Below, one piece after another: positions 42,715 to 49,877 of a stretch of DNA of 64,000 nt. Under the pieces are notes generated by a model. It was not told the origin of the DNA. It made no database searches and was given only the letters and a program-made list of their open reading frames with translations. The stretch lies in assembly GCF_035510375.1 (NCBI RefSeq), contig NZ_DATKHG010000076.1; one strand, given 5' to 3'. The DNA comes from Paenibacillus_I sp035510375 (GTDB lineage Bacteria; Bacillota; Bacilli; Paenibacillales; Paenibacillaceae). The position numbers and the translations under genes were made by a program. How positions within the stretch are numbered: position 1 is the stretch's first letter; the number at the start of each line of letters is the position of its first letter.

Positions 42715-44208
42715 ATGGCGATCGAAACGGCGATACGAACATTCAAAAACCTGATCGGCGGCGAATGGACGGAGTCATCAAGCGGCCGCACATTCGACAG
42801 CATCAACCCGGCGAACAAAACGGAGGTTGTCGGGCGCTTCCAGGCTTCCGTCGAGGACGACGTCGTCCAGGCGATCGAATCGGCGGAAAAGGCGTTCCCG
42901 GCATGGAAAGCCGTTGCCCCGAGCAAACGGGCCGAGATGCTGTACAAGGCCGCCGTATTGCTCGAAACGGGACTGGAGCAGTATGCGGAGGAATTGACCC
43001 GCGAGGAAGGCAAGACATTGGCCGCCAGCCGGATGGAGGTGAAGAGGTCGGCGCAGACGCTGCGCTATTACGCTTCCGAAGGGCTCAACATCGCTGGCGA
43101 CACGCTGCCCTCCGACGATCCGACGACGTTCGTGTACACCAAGAAGGAGCCGCTCGGCGTCGTCACGGTCATCACGCCGTGGAACTTTCCGATCTCGATC
43201 CCCGTCCGCAAAATCGCCCCGGCGCTCGCGTCGGGCAACACGGTCGTGTTCAAGCCGGCCTCGGATACGCCGCTCATCGCGTTCCGGCTGGTCGAAGCGC
43301 TTCATAACGCGGGACTGCCGGCAGGCGTCATCAATTTCGTGACGGGCTCGGCCTCGAAGACGGGTGTGCCGCTCGTCTCGCATCCTGCCGTAAAGGCGGT
43401 GACGTTCACCGGCTCGACCGGCGCGGGCGAGAACATCAGGCGGAACGTCAGGCTGTCCACCCGGATCCAGATGGAGCTCGGCGGCAAAAACCCGCTGATC
43501 GTGCTGGAGGACGCGGATCTCGATCATGCGGTGGAGCTGGCCGTCAAAGGCGGCTTCGAGCTGACGGGGCAGGCGTGCACGGGAACGAGCCGCGTCATCG
43601 TGATGGAACAGGTGCATGACGCTTTCGTCGAGAAGCTTATAGCCAGAACAAAGACGCTGACGATCGGAAACGGTCTTTCGGGTGAAGCCGAGATCGGCCC
43701 GCTCGCCAACGACAGCCAGCTGAACAACGTGCTGGACTATGTGGCGATCGGCCAGGCGGAGGGCGCGGAGCTGGCGTACGGCGGAGAATGGATCAATGAA
43801 GGCGAATACGCGAACGGCTATTTTGTCCGTCCGGCCATCTTCACGGGCGTTCGGCCCGATATGCGGATCGCGCAGGAGGAAATTTTCGGCCCGGTCGTTT
43901 CCGTCATCCGTGTAAAATGCTTCAAACATGCGATTCGGGTCGCGAATGATGTGGAATACGGCCTGTCCGCATCGATCGTCACGTCGGATTACAATCGGAT
44001 GCAATATTTTATCGATCATATCCAATCCGGAATCGTCAAGGTCAACCGGACAACGACCGGCAATGCGCTGAACGTGCCGTTCGGCGGCCTGAAGATGTCG
44101 AGCACGGCCACGTTCCGCGAATCGGGAAGGGAAGCACTAGATTTTTATACCCATTCCAAGACGGTGTACCACGGCATTCAGGAATTGAAATTTTGCTGCA
44201 GCAAATGA
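42715..44208 (+). CDS. NAD(P)-dependent aldehyde dehydrogenase
   Basis: The 497-residue protein is a complete aldehyde dehydrogenase: TPWNFPISIPVRKIAPALA, FTGSTGAGENI, general-base Glu in MELGGKNP, and catalytic Cys in TGQACTGTSR. Wording and length resemble the ketoglutarate-semialdehyde / YcbD group, but substrate cannot be assigned. It probably oxidises an aldehyde formed by the upstream oxidase-like enzyme. GAAAGGAG precedes the ATG. It is part of the operon that starts at 41915. Confidence 0.94.
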   Translation: MAIETAIRTFKNLIGGEWTESSSGRTFDSINPANKTEVVGRFQASVEDDVVQAIESAEKAFPAWKAVAPSKRAEMLYKAAVLLETGLEQYAEELTREEGKTLAASRMEVKRSAQTLRYYASEGLNIAGDTLPSDDPTTFVYTKKEPLGVVTVITPWNFPISIPVRKIAPALASGNTVVFKPASDTPLIAFRLVEALHNAGLPAGVINFVTGSASKTGVPLVSHPAVKAVTFTGSTGAGENIRRNVRLSTRIQMELGGKNPLIVLEDADLDHAVELAVKGGFELTGQACTGTSRVIVMEQVHDAFVEKLIARTKTLTIGNGLSGEAEIGPLANDSQLNNVLDYVAIGQAEGAELAYGGEWINEGEYANGYFVRPAIFTGVRPDMRIAQEEIFGPVVSVIRVKCFKHAIRVANDVEYGLSASIVTSDYNRMQYFIDHIQSGIVKVNRTTTGNALNVPFGGLKMSSTATFRESGREALDFYTHSKTVYHGIQELKFCCSK

Positions 44209-44231
44209 CGTTATAATCGGAGGGCTTACGC

Positions 44232-44705
44232 ATGAAATCGGTATTGAAGCTGGAGCTTGAGGAAGCGAAGGTGATGGTGGAAGCGGCCAAAAAAGCGGCT
44301 GAAAGCGTGAAGGCGCTGGAGACGATCTGCATCGTCGACGACGGCGGCTGCGTCATCGCGCTGGAACGGATGAACGGCGCCCGCATCACGGGTCCTGAAA
44401 TCGCCATCGCGAAAGCCTTCACGGCAAGCGGGCACAAGCGCTCGACCCATCTGTTCAACCAGCCGGGCGGTCCGGCGACGACGACCGGCGAGGCGTTCGG
44501 CATCCATGTGATGATTCCCGGCAAATTCGCGATTTTCGTGGGCGGCTTCCCGATTGTCGTCAACGGCGAGGTGGTCGGCGGCGTCGGCGTCAGCGGCGGC
44601 AACGGCGAGCAGGATACGGCCGTCGGCACGGCGGCGCTCAAGGCGCTGCAGCAGCATCTGGGCAGCGGGTACGAGGTGATGACCCAGGCGGACATCAAGA
44701 AATAG
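44232..44705 (+). CDS. GlcG/HbpS-like protein
   Basis: The 157-residue protein belongs to the GlcG/HbpS (haem-degrading domain) family. Typical segments are VEAAKKAAESVKALETICIVDDGG, RSTHLFNQPGGPATTTGEAFGI and VVGGVGVSGGNGEQD. Members occur beside oxidative catabolic genes and some bind haem or corrinoids; the function is usually unknown. The start follows GGAGGG, 23 bases after the dehydrogenase. Confidence 0.85.
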   Translation: MKSVLKLELEEAKVMVEAAKKAAESVKALETICIVDDGGCVIALERMNGARITGPEIAIAKAFTASGHKRSTHLFNQPGGPATTTGEAFGIHVMIPGKFAIFVGGFPIVVNGEVVGGVGVSGGNGEQDTAVGTAALKALQQHLGSGYEVMTQADIKK

Positions 44706-44728
44706 AACACGGATTAGCAGGTGGTACG

Positions 44729-45313
44729 ATGGATTATTGGAAATTGTTTCTCGGCTTCCTGCGCATCGGGCTGCTCGGATACGGCGGAGGGCCGACGATG
44801 ATTCCGCTTATCCACGCGGAAGCCGTGAAGAAATACGGGTGGATCACGGACGATGAGTTTGCCGACGTCCTGGCGATGGGCAACGCGCTGCCGGGCCCGA
44901 TCGCGACCAAAATGGCCGGCTATATCGGCTACAAGGTTAAAGGGGCAGCCGGCGCCTTCATTGGGATCACGGCAATGGTCGTCCCGGTGCTCATCGGCAT
45001 GATCCTGCTCCTCGGCTTGATTTACCGGCTGAAGGATTCAGGCGTCGTCGGCGGCATGACGAAGGGCATCCAGCCCGTGATCGGCGTTATGATGGCCGTT
45101 CTGGCCTGCGAGTTTTTCAAAAAGGCCTGGACGAGCCTGCCGAAGGCGAAGACGATTGTCTGGACCGCGATCTCGATCGTGGCGCTGGCCCTGCTGAAGG
45201 TGAATCCGGGACTGCTGATCGGCGCCGCGCTGGCGTACGCCTTTCTCGAAACGACCGCCGCCGGACGCAGACGGAAGCGGCCGGCCGAGCGGGATAAAGG
45301 GGTTTCGGCATGA
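44729..45313 (+). CDS. ChrA-family transporter, first half (short-chain CHR)
   Basis: The 194-residue protein has the CHR-family N-terminal signature FLRIGLLGYGGGPTMIPLI and GNALPGPIATKMAGYIGY, with five to six spans. It is one half of a bipartite chromate-type transporter; the partner gene overlaps its stop. In this operon a role in exporting or importing an organic or inorganic anion of the pathway is as likely as chromate efflux. Confidence 0.88.
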   Translation: MDYWKLFLGFLRIGLLGYGGGPTMIPLIHAEAVKKYGWITDDEFADVLAMGNALPGPIATKMAGYIGYKVKGAAGAFIGITAMVVPVLIGMILLLGLIYRLKDSGVVGGMTKGIQPVIGVMMAVLACEFFKKAWTSLPKAKTIVWTAISIVALALLKVNPGLLIGAALAYAFLETTAAGRRRKRPAERDKGVSA

Positions 45314-45840
45314 CATGGATCGAGCTGTTCTGGGCGTTCTTCATTTCCAACCTGCTCGGTTACGGCGGAGGTCCTCCGATCATTCCGCTGCTGCAGGCCG
45401 AAGTGGTCGACGGTTACCGTTGGATGACCCTTGAGCAATTCGGGGACGTCCTGGCGCTCGGCAACGCGCTGCCGAGTCCGATCGCCACGAAGCTGGCCGG
45501 CTATATCGGCTATCAAGTGGCGGGCGCGCCGGGCGCGCTCATCGGCTTGTTCGCCACGATCGTGCCGACGGCCGCGGCGATGATCGCGCTATTCAAGTTC
45601 ATCGATGTCTTCAAGACCTCTCCTCAAGTCACGGCGATGACGAAAATCGTCCGTCCGATCGTCGCGGTGCTGATGGGGATGCTGGCCTGGCAGTTTCTCT
45701 CCTCCGCCTATTATTCGGCGGGCATCTGGCAAACCGCGCTGCTGACGGCCGCAAGCTTGATCGGCCTGGAGCGCTTCAAGCTTCATCCCGCGCTCGTCAT
45801 CGGGGCCGCAATGGCCTACGGCGCATTTTTTCTAGGTTAA
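45310..45840 (+). CDS. ChrA-family transporter, second half (short-chain CHR)
   Basis: The 176-residue protein repeats the CHR signature: LLGYGGGPPIIPLLQAEVV and GNALPSPIATKLAGYIGY. Short-chain CHR proteins work as heteromeric pairs; the ATGA overlap with the first half supports coupled synthesis. It is the last gene before the GntR regulator. Confidence 0.88.
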   Translation: MTWIELFWAFFISNLLGYGGGPPIIPLLQAEVVDGYRWMTLEQFGDVLALGNALPSPIATKLAGYIGYQVAGAPGALIGLFATIVPTAAAMIALFKFIDVFKTSPQVTAMTKIVRPIVAVLMGMLAWQFLSSAYYSAGIWQTALLTAASLIGLERFKLHPALVIGAAMAYGAFFLG

Positions 45841-45916
45841 CCGGGCACGCAGGCGCTTTCAATCGAAGTTGAACGGCCGGCGGTTATCGATTACACTAGA
45901 GAAAACATGACACGGG

Positions 45917-45924
45917 GGTATACC
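45917..45924. promoter_or_regulatory. GGTATACC half-site core at the regulator start
   Basis: The eight-base palindrome GGTATACC overlaps the ribosome site of the GntR gene. It lacks the CAA spacer of the regulon operator, so it may be a weak autoregulatory site or chance. Confidence 0.35.
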
Positions 45925-45926
45925 AG

Positions 45927-46610
45927 ATGCCGGATGCGCCGATCGTTTGGAAGGACGAGGAATTGAGCCCTATTCGCGATAAAGTTTATGACTACATCAA
46001 GCAGGCGATTGTCAGCGGCGTATACAAGTCCGGCGAACGGATCGTCGAACGCGAGCTGGCGGACCAGCTGAACGTCAGCCGCACGCCGATTCGCGAAGCG
46101 CTGTTCCGCCTTGAATCGCAAGGCTTTGTGAAGACTTTGCCGCGCAAGGGCGTCGTCGTTTCCACGCTTTCGCCCGACGAGGTGGTCGAAATTTTTACCA
46201 TTTTGTCCGCGCTGGAAAGCCTGGCCATGAAGCAGGCGGCGGTCAAGGCCGAGCCCGCTCACCGGGAGGAAATGAACCGCATCGCCGAGGAGATCGAGAA
46301 GGCGCTTGCACAGCCCGACGGCGACTATGACGATGAACGGTGGAGATTCCATTTTGCCATCAACGACGTCGTCTGCCGGGCGGCCAAAAGTCCCCGTCTC
46401 GCGGCTATGCTCGACGGCTTGTCCGATTATATCCGTTCGTTCGTGCAGGTGGGCTACGATCTGCCGGGACGGAAGCGGAAAGCGACCGAGGAGCATCGGG
46501 ACCTGATCAAGGCGGTGCGGGACGGCGAGGCGGATCTGGCCGAGCATTTAACGAAGATTCATGTCGAAAACTCCAAAAAGGCGTATTTGGAGGCGCTCAA
46601 CAAACAATAA
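45927..46610 (+). CDS. GntR-family regulator, FadR subfamily
   Basis: The 227-residue protein has a winged helix at about 10-75 (RIVERELADQLNVSRTPIREAL) and a C-terminal all-helical FCD ligand domain (about 85-220). FCD domains bind carboxylic acids, often with a metal ion. It is the only GntR gene in the island and is the best candidate to bind the GGTATACAATATACC sites at 30.8, 37.0, 37.3, 39.5 and 41.8 kb. The assignment is inference from proximity and operator form. It lies directly after the main operon. Confidence 0.92.
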   Translation: MPDAPIVWKDEELSPIRDKVYDYIKQAIVSGVYKSGERIVERELADQLNVSRTPIREALFRLESQGFVKTLPRKGVVVSTLSPDEVVEIFTILSALESLAMKQAAVKAEPAHREEMNRIAEEIEKALAQPDGDYDDERWRFHFAINDVVCRAAKSPRLAAMLDGLSDYIRSFVQVGYDLPGRKRKATEEHRDLIKAVRDGEADLAEHLTKIHVENSKKAYLEALNKQ

Positions 46611-46652
46611 GTCCCATAGCGGCGGAGGCTTGCGCTGCGGATGGAGGTTTCC

Positions 46653-46937
46653 ATGCCCAATATTACCCTGCATCAGAACGGACAAGTGCACCGGCAGGAA
46701 GTGGCGCCGAACAGCAATCTCGTCGTGCTCGCCGGCATTAAGAAATTCCCGAACCTCAGATACGGGTGCGGCATGGGGAAGTGTACGAGATGCAAGGTCA
46801 AAGTGCTGTCCGGCGCAGACGGACTTCCGGAGCCGAATTGGAAGGAAAACAAAATGCTCGGCGAGAGGCTGAACGACGGGTACCGCCTTGCGTGCCAATT
46901 GTATATAACGAACGATTTGGAGATAAGCCAGGAATAG
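46653..46937 (+). CDS. 2Fe-2S ferredoxin (second copy)
   Basis: The 94-residue protein has the ligand pattern YGCGMGKCTRCKV with a later Cys in RLACQLY, the plant-type 2Fe-2S arrangement also seen in the protein at 30418. ATG 46653 is chosen over 46641 because GGAGG lies six bases upstream. It follows the regulator by 42 bases and precedes the Rid protein, so it belongs to the same island and may deliver electrons to the oxidase-like enzyme. Confidence 0.85.
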   Translation: MPNITLHQNGQVHRQEVAPNSNLVVLAGIKKFPNLRYGCGMGKCTRCKVKVLSGADGLPEPNWKENKMLGERLNDGYRLACQLYITNDLEISQE

Positions 46938-46984
46938 ACCCGTACGTCATCCCGGATGCGCCGAGATGCGCAAGGAGGAACCAC

Positions 46985-47461
46985 ATGGAGCCGTTCGTAC
47001 AGGCGAAAGCCGAACAAAGGCTGGAACAGCTCGGACTGGCGATTGACGCGGCGCCCGTGCCGACCGGACATTATGCGCCTTTCACGACGGTTGAGCCGCT
47101 GCTTTATCTAAGCGGGGTCACGCCGAAATCCGGCGGCAAGCTGGTGTTTAAAGGGACGGTAGGGCTGGATCTGACCAAAGAGGAAGGCTATCGCGCGGCC
47201 AGGCAATGCGCGGTCAATCAGCTTGCCGCGATCCGCTCGGCGCTCGGCAGCCTGGACAGGGTGACGGGAATCGTCAAGGTCACCGGGTTCATCCGCTCGG
47301 CGGCCGACTTCGAGGAGCTTCCCTACGTGCTGAACGGCGCGTCGGACCTGCTGGCGGAGGTTTTCGGCGACCGCGGCATCCACGCCAGGTCCGCGATCGG
47401 CGCAGCGGCGCTGCCAGGCGGCGCCGCCGTTGAAGTGGAAATGATCGTGCGTTACGCGTAA
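46985..47461 (+). CDS. Rid-family (YjgF/RidA-like) protein
   Basis: The 158-residue protein is longer than canonical RidA (about 125-130) and has the family segments LYLSGVTPKSGGKLVFKGTVGLDL, VNQLAAIRSALGSLDRV and a C-terminal AAVEVEMIVRY. The substrate-binding Arg of true RidA is replaced in the expected C-terminal region, so it may be one of the Rid4-7-type subfamilies found in degradative operons. It may deaminate imines or enamines of the pathway. ATG 46985 follows AAGGAGGAACC. Confidence 0.85.
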   Translation: MEPFVQAKAEQRLEQLGLAIDAAPVPTGHYAPFTTVEPLLYLSGVTPKSGGKLVFKGTVGLDLTKEEGYRAARQCAVNQLAAIRSALGSLDRVTGIVKVTGFIRSAADFEELPYVLNGASDLLAEVFGDRGIHARSAIGAAALPGGAAVEVEMIVRYA

Positions 47462-47504
47462 CCGGGATTTTCTTATTTCATTCGAGAAGCGGAGGTAATC
47501 GAAC

Positions 47505-47804
47505 ATGAGCGAATACGTTTTGCTGTCTACCACGGACCGTTACCGGACGGTCACCGACAATCCGAATCTGGAGAAGGTCGCCGATTACGAATACTATTTT
47601 TTCGGCAAGAAGAAGACGACGTTCTCCATATGCAAAATCAAGAGCCAGGACGCCCGGATTCTGATCCAGGGCGTGGCGGAGGTGTTTCCGGACAACAGCA
47701 TTCCGCTCAAGGTATTTCCGAAGTTCGGCTCCACTTCGGAAATCGAGAAGGAAATCTATGAGCTGGACATCGACGAGGAAAACAAAATCGTCAAGGTCGG
47801 GTAA
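47505..47804 (+). CDS. Small soluble protein of unknown function (99 aa)
   Basis: I do not recognise the family. The product (MSEYVLLSTTDRYRTVTDNP...) is polar with alternating predicted strands, no cysteines beyond one, and an acidic C-terminus (IYELDIDEENKIVKVG). The start has GCGGAGG upstream. It follows the Rid gene by 43 bases and is closed by a strong terminator, so it may be the last gene of the island's distal unit. Confidence 0.65.
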   Translation: MSEYVLLSTTDRYRTVTDNPNLEKVADYEYYFFGKKKTTFSICKIKSQDARILIQGVAEVFPDNSIPLKVFPKFGSTSEIEKEIYELDIDEENKIVKVG

Positions 47805-47832
47805 CGCCGTGCGATCCCGCCGGGACAGGAAG

Positions 47833-47866
47833 GGCCGGTCGTCCAACGGGACGCCCGGCCTTTTTC
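47833..47866 (+). terminator. Strong intrinsic terminator closing the catabolic island
   Basis: GGCCGG-t-CGTCC pairs with GGACG-c-CCGGCC across a short loop, followed by five Ts. Confidence 0.85.
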
Positions 47867-47869
47867 GTT

Positions 47870-48139
47870 TATAAAGCCAGATTTTATATCCTTACGGGAT
47901 CCCCGAAAAGTAATATCCAAAGTTACATTGATGCAAGTCGAAGATGAGCGACCACGAGAAAGGTGTTGATTCCCGTCATATGAAAGATTGTCGCGCTGAT
48001 GTGAATACATTCGAGAGGATCATCCATTGTCATTCCATTCACCTGCGATTGTGTTAATATCGTACAGAAAACGCTAATAGCATCCTCATTAATGTAAGCG
48101 ATTTTATTATAATCTCAATTTATGAGTTAAACAACATCC
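47870..48139. other. AT-rich spacer between terminator and uidA remnant
   Basis: No intact gene is visible. GC drops sharply against the island. The right end carries a cre-like site (48093-48106) and a TATAAT-like hexamer near 48108, which look like the former promoter of a glucuronide operon now driving remnants and larE. Confidence 0.5.
48093..48106. promoter_or_regulatory. Degenerate cre-like site
   Basis: TGTAAGCGATTTTA differs from the cre consensus at one core position. A similar site precedes the symporter gene at 54291. Confidence 0.35.
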
Positions 48140-48220
48140 TCGAATTTGTATACGCTTAGAGTCGAACTGCAAAGAGCCGACAAAGTCACCGATGTTTACG
48201 AACAGCCCTTCGGCGTCAGA
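48140..48220 (+). pseudogene. Fragment of a beta-glucuronidase gene
   Basis: The translation SNLYTLRVELQRADKVTDVY followed by EQPFGVR is clearly homologous to SYLYTLKVELIKDGQVVDVY...EQPFGVR in the intact uidA (about 53140-53235). Only about 27 codons remain, without start or catalytic residues. DNA identity is partial, so it is an old or distinct paralogue, not a recent copy. It abuts a gluconokinase fragment. Confidence 0.75.
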
Positions 48221-48224
48221 CCAA

Positions 48225-48359
48225 AAGCTAATTTGGATGAAAGAGGAACGTCCGGATTTGTTCGGAACGACACATCAATTCGTCGCAATTAAAGAATCTG
48301 GCCGGCTTTTAAAAAGCTCCATGAGAGAGTTGGACGAATTGCAGCCTCATTCATCGTAA
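48225..48359 (+). pseudogene. Fragment of a gluconokinase (FGGY) gene
   Basis: In another frame from the uidA fragment the bases read KLIWMKEERPDLFGTTHQFV and AIKE (to 48296). These match KLMWMRERDSSVFGKSHRFV and GIKE of the gluconokinase at 58.3 kb. The frame continues to a stop at 48359 with unrelated residues. The junction with the uidA fragment at about 48221 marks a deletion that fused the two genes. Confidence 0.7.
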
Positions 48360-48384
48360 ATCCATTAAGTAGAGGAGGGTGGAA

Positions 48385-49197
48385 ATGCAGGAGAAATACC
48401 GTCAACTTCAGGAAATTTTTAGGGAAATGGAATCCGTCGTAGTGGCGTTCTCTGGCGGCGTTGACAGTACCTTTTTGCTTTACGCGGCGTTGGATACGCT
48501 CGGCAAGGAACGGGTTTTGGCCGTCACGGCGGATTCGGAAACGTATCCTTCCGAGGAGCTTGAAGAGGCCCGCTCGCTGGCGCTCGACCTTGGAGCGAAT
48601 CACGCGGTGATTGAAACCTCCGAGCTGGAGATTCCCGGATACCGGGAAAACAACCGGAACCGATGCTATTTTTGCAAGCAGAGCCTATTCGGGCATCTGG
48701 AGCCGTTTGTTCAAGACGGGACATACAAGTATATTGTCTATGGGTTGATCACGGATGATATGAATGAATTCAGGCCGGGCGTTAGAGCGGCCAAAGAACG
48801 AGGCGTCCGAGGTCCGTTGAAGGAAGCGGGGCTTTTCAAAGAGGAAATCCGGGCGCTTTCCCGTGAAGCCGGGCTTGCTACTTGGGATAAACCGTCGTTT
48901 GCCTGTTTATCATCCCGGATCGCCTATGGCGAGACGATTACAATCGAGAAGCTGGGCCGGGTGGGGGAAGCCGAACGTTACATCCGGTCGCTCGGCATCC
49001 GGCAGGTCAGGGTCAGGACACACGGCGAAATCGCCAGGATCGAAGTCGAGCCAGCTGCCATGGCATTGATGGTGCCGTACGCCTCGAAGATTTCGGAGAA
49101 GCTGAAGGCCCTCGGATTTCTTTACGTGGCTATGGACCTCACCGGTTACAAGAGCGGCAGCATGAATCGAGTGTTGGAGAGAGAGGACGTCGTCTGA
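48385..49197 (+). CDS. larE: LarE, ATP-dependent sacrificial sulfur transferase (nickel-pincer cofactor synthesis)
   Basis: The 270-residue protein has the PP-loop FSGGVDST (about 22-29) that adenylates the substrate and the sacrificial cysteine C174 in KPSFACLSSR. LarE donates its cysteine sulfur to the pyridinium dicarboxylate precursor, making the pincer thioacids. A second cysteine pair (NRCYFCKQS) is as in other LarE proteins. ATG 48385 is preferred to GTG 48379 because GAGGAGGG lies six bases upstream. Its stop overlaps the larB start. Its upstream neighbour is a decayed uidA/gntK segment. Confidence 0.94.
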   Translation: MQEKYRQLQEIFREMESVVVAFSGGVDSTFLLYAALDTLGKERVLAVTADSETYPSEELEEARSLALDLGANHAVIETSELEIPGYRENNRNRCYFCKQSLFGHLEPFVQDGTYKYIVYGLITDDMNEFRPGVRAAKERGVRGPLKEAGLFKEEIRALSREAGLATWDKPSFACLSSRIAYGETITIEKLGRVGEAERYIRSLGIRQVRVRTHGEIARIEVEPAAMALMVPYASKISEKLKALGFLYVAMDLTGYKSGSMNRVLEREDVV

Positions 49198-49877
49198 TGC
49201 AAGGCTTCGAGGATATGGAATTTTGCAAGCTCGACGTGGCACGCGAAGAGAGAACGGGTTTTCCGGAAATCGTCTTCGGGCTCGGCAAGACGGTGGCTCA
49301 GGTGGAAGCAATCTTTGCCCGGCTCGTTGAGGTTCATGGCAGAGCACTGGTGACAAGAGCGACCGGAGAGATGGCCGAGCGGGTTGCCAAGGCGTTTCCG
49401 GACGCGGAGTATGACGAGGTTTCCAGATTGATCCGTCTCGGAAGCGTCCCCCGCAAACTTCCAGGCAAGGTTGCGGTGCTGACCGGCGGGACTTCCGATA
49501 TTCCCGTAGCGGAGGAAGCGGCGGGCACGGCCGAATGGATGGGATGCGAAGTGGACCGCATCTATGACGTCGGGGTCGCCGGGATCGACCGCTTGTTGGC
49601 CCACAAAGACCGGATCCGGAAAGCATCCGTCGTTATCGCGGTGGCCGGGATGGAGGGGGCGTTGGCCAGCGTTACAGGTGGACTTGTTCGGCGTCCAGTC
49701 ATCGGGGTGCCGACCTCCGTCGGTTACGGCGCCAATCTTCAAGGATTGACGACGATGCTGGCGATGATGACGTCCTGCGCATCGGGTATAACGGTTGTCA
49801 ACATCGACAATGGCTTCGGAGCCGCCTACCATGCGGCGGTGATCCTTCAACTCGTGGCGGAGGCGCGTACAGAATGA
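49197..49877 (+). CDS. larB: LarB, NaAD carboxylase/hydrolase of the nickel-pincer pathway
   Basis: The 226-residue protein has the LarB N-terminal FPEIVFGLGKTVAQVEAIF and a PurE-like C-terminal domain (VLTGGTSDIPVAEEAAGTAEWMG, GVPTSVGYGANLQGL). LarB carboxylates nicotinic acid adenine dinucleotide and releases AMP, the first step of nickel-pincer nucleotide synthesis. The ATG overlaps the larE stop, and the larC start overlaps its own stop, so the three are translationally coupled. Length is slightly short of some LarB proteins but all core segments are present. Confidence 0.93.
   Translation: MQGFEDMEFCKLDVAREERTGFPEIVFGLGKTVAQVEAIFARLVEVHGRALVTRATGEMAERVAKAFPDAEYDEVSRLIRLGSVPRKLPGKVAVLTGGTSDIPVAEEAAGTAEWMGCEVDRIYDVGVAGIDRLLAHKDRIRKASVVIAVAGMEGALASVTGGLVRRPVIGVPTSVGYGANLQGLTTMLAMMTSCASGITVVNIDNGFGAAYHAAVILQLVAEARTE

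Noticed and set aside
44729..45840. Calling the CHR pair a chromate resistance determinant
   Set aside because: The family match is good but the operon context is catabolic, with no chrR or other resistance gene, so substrate is left open.
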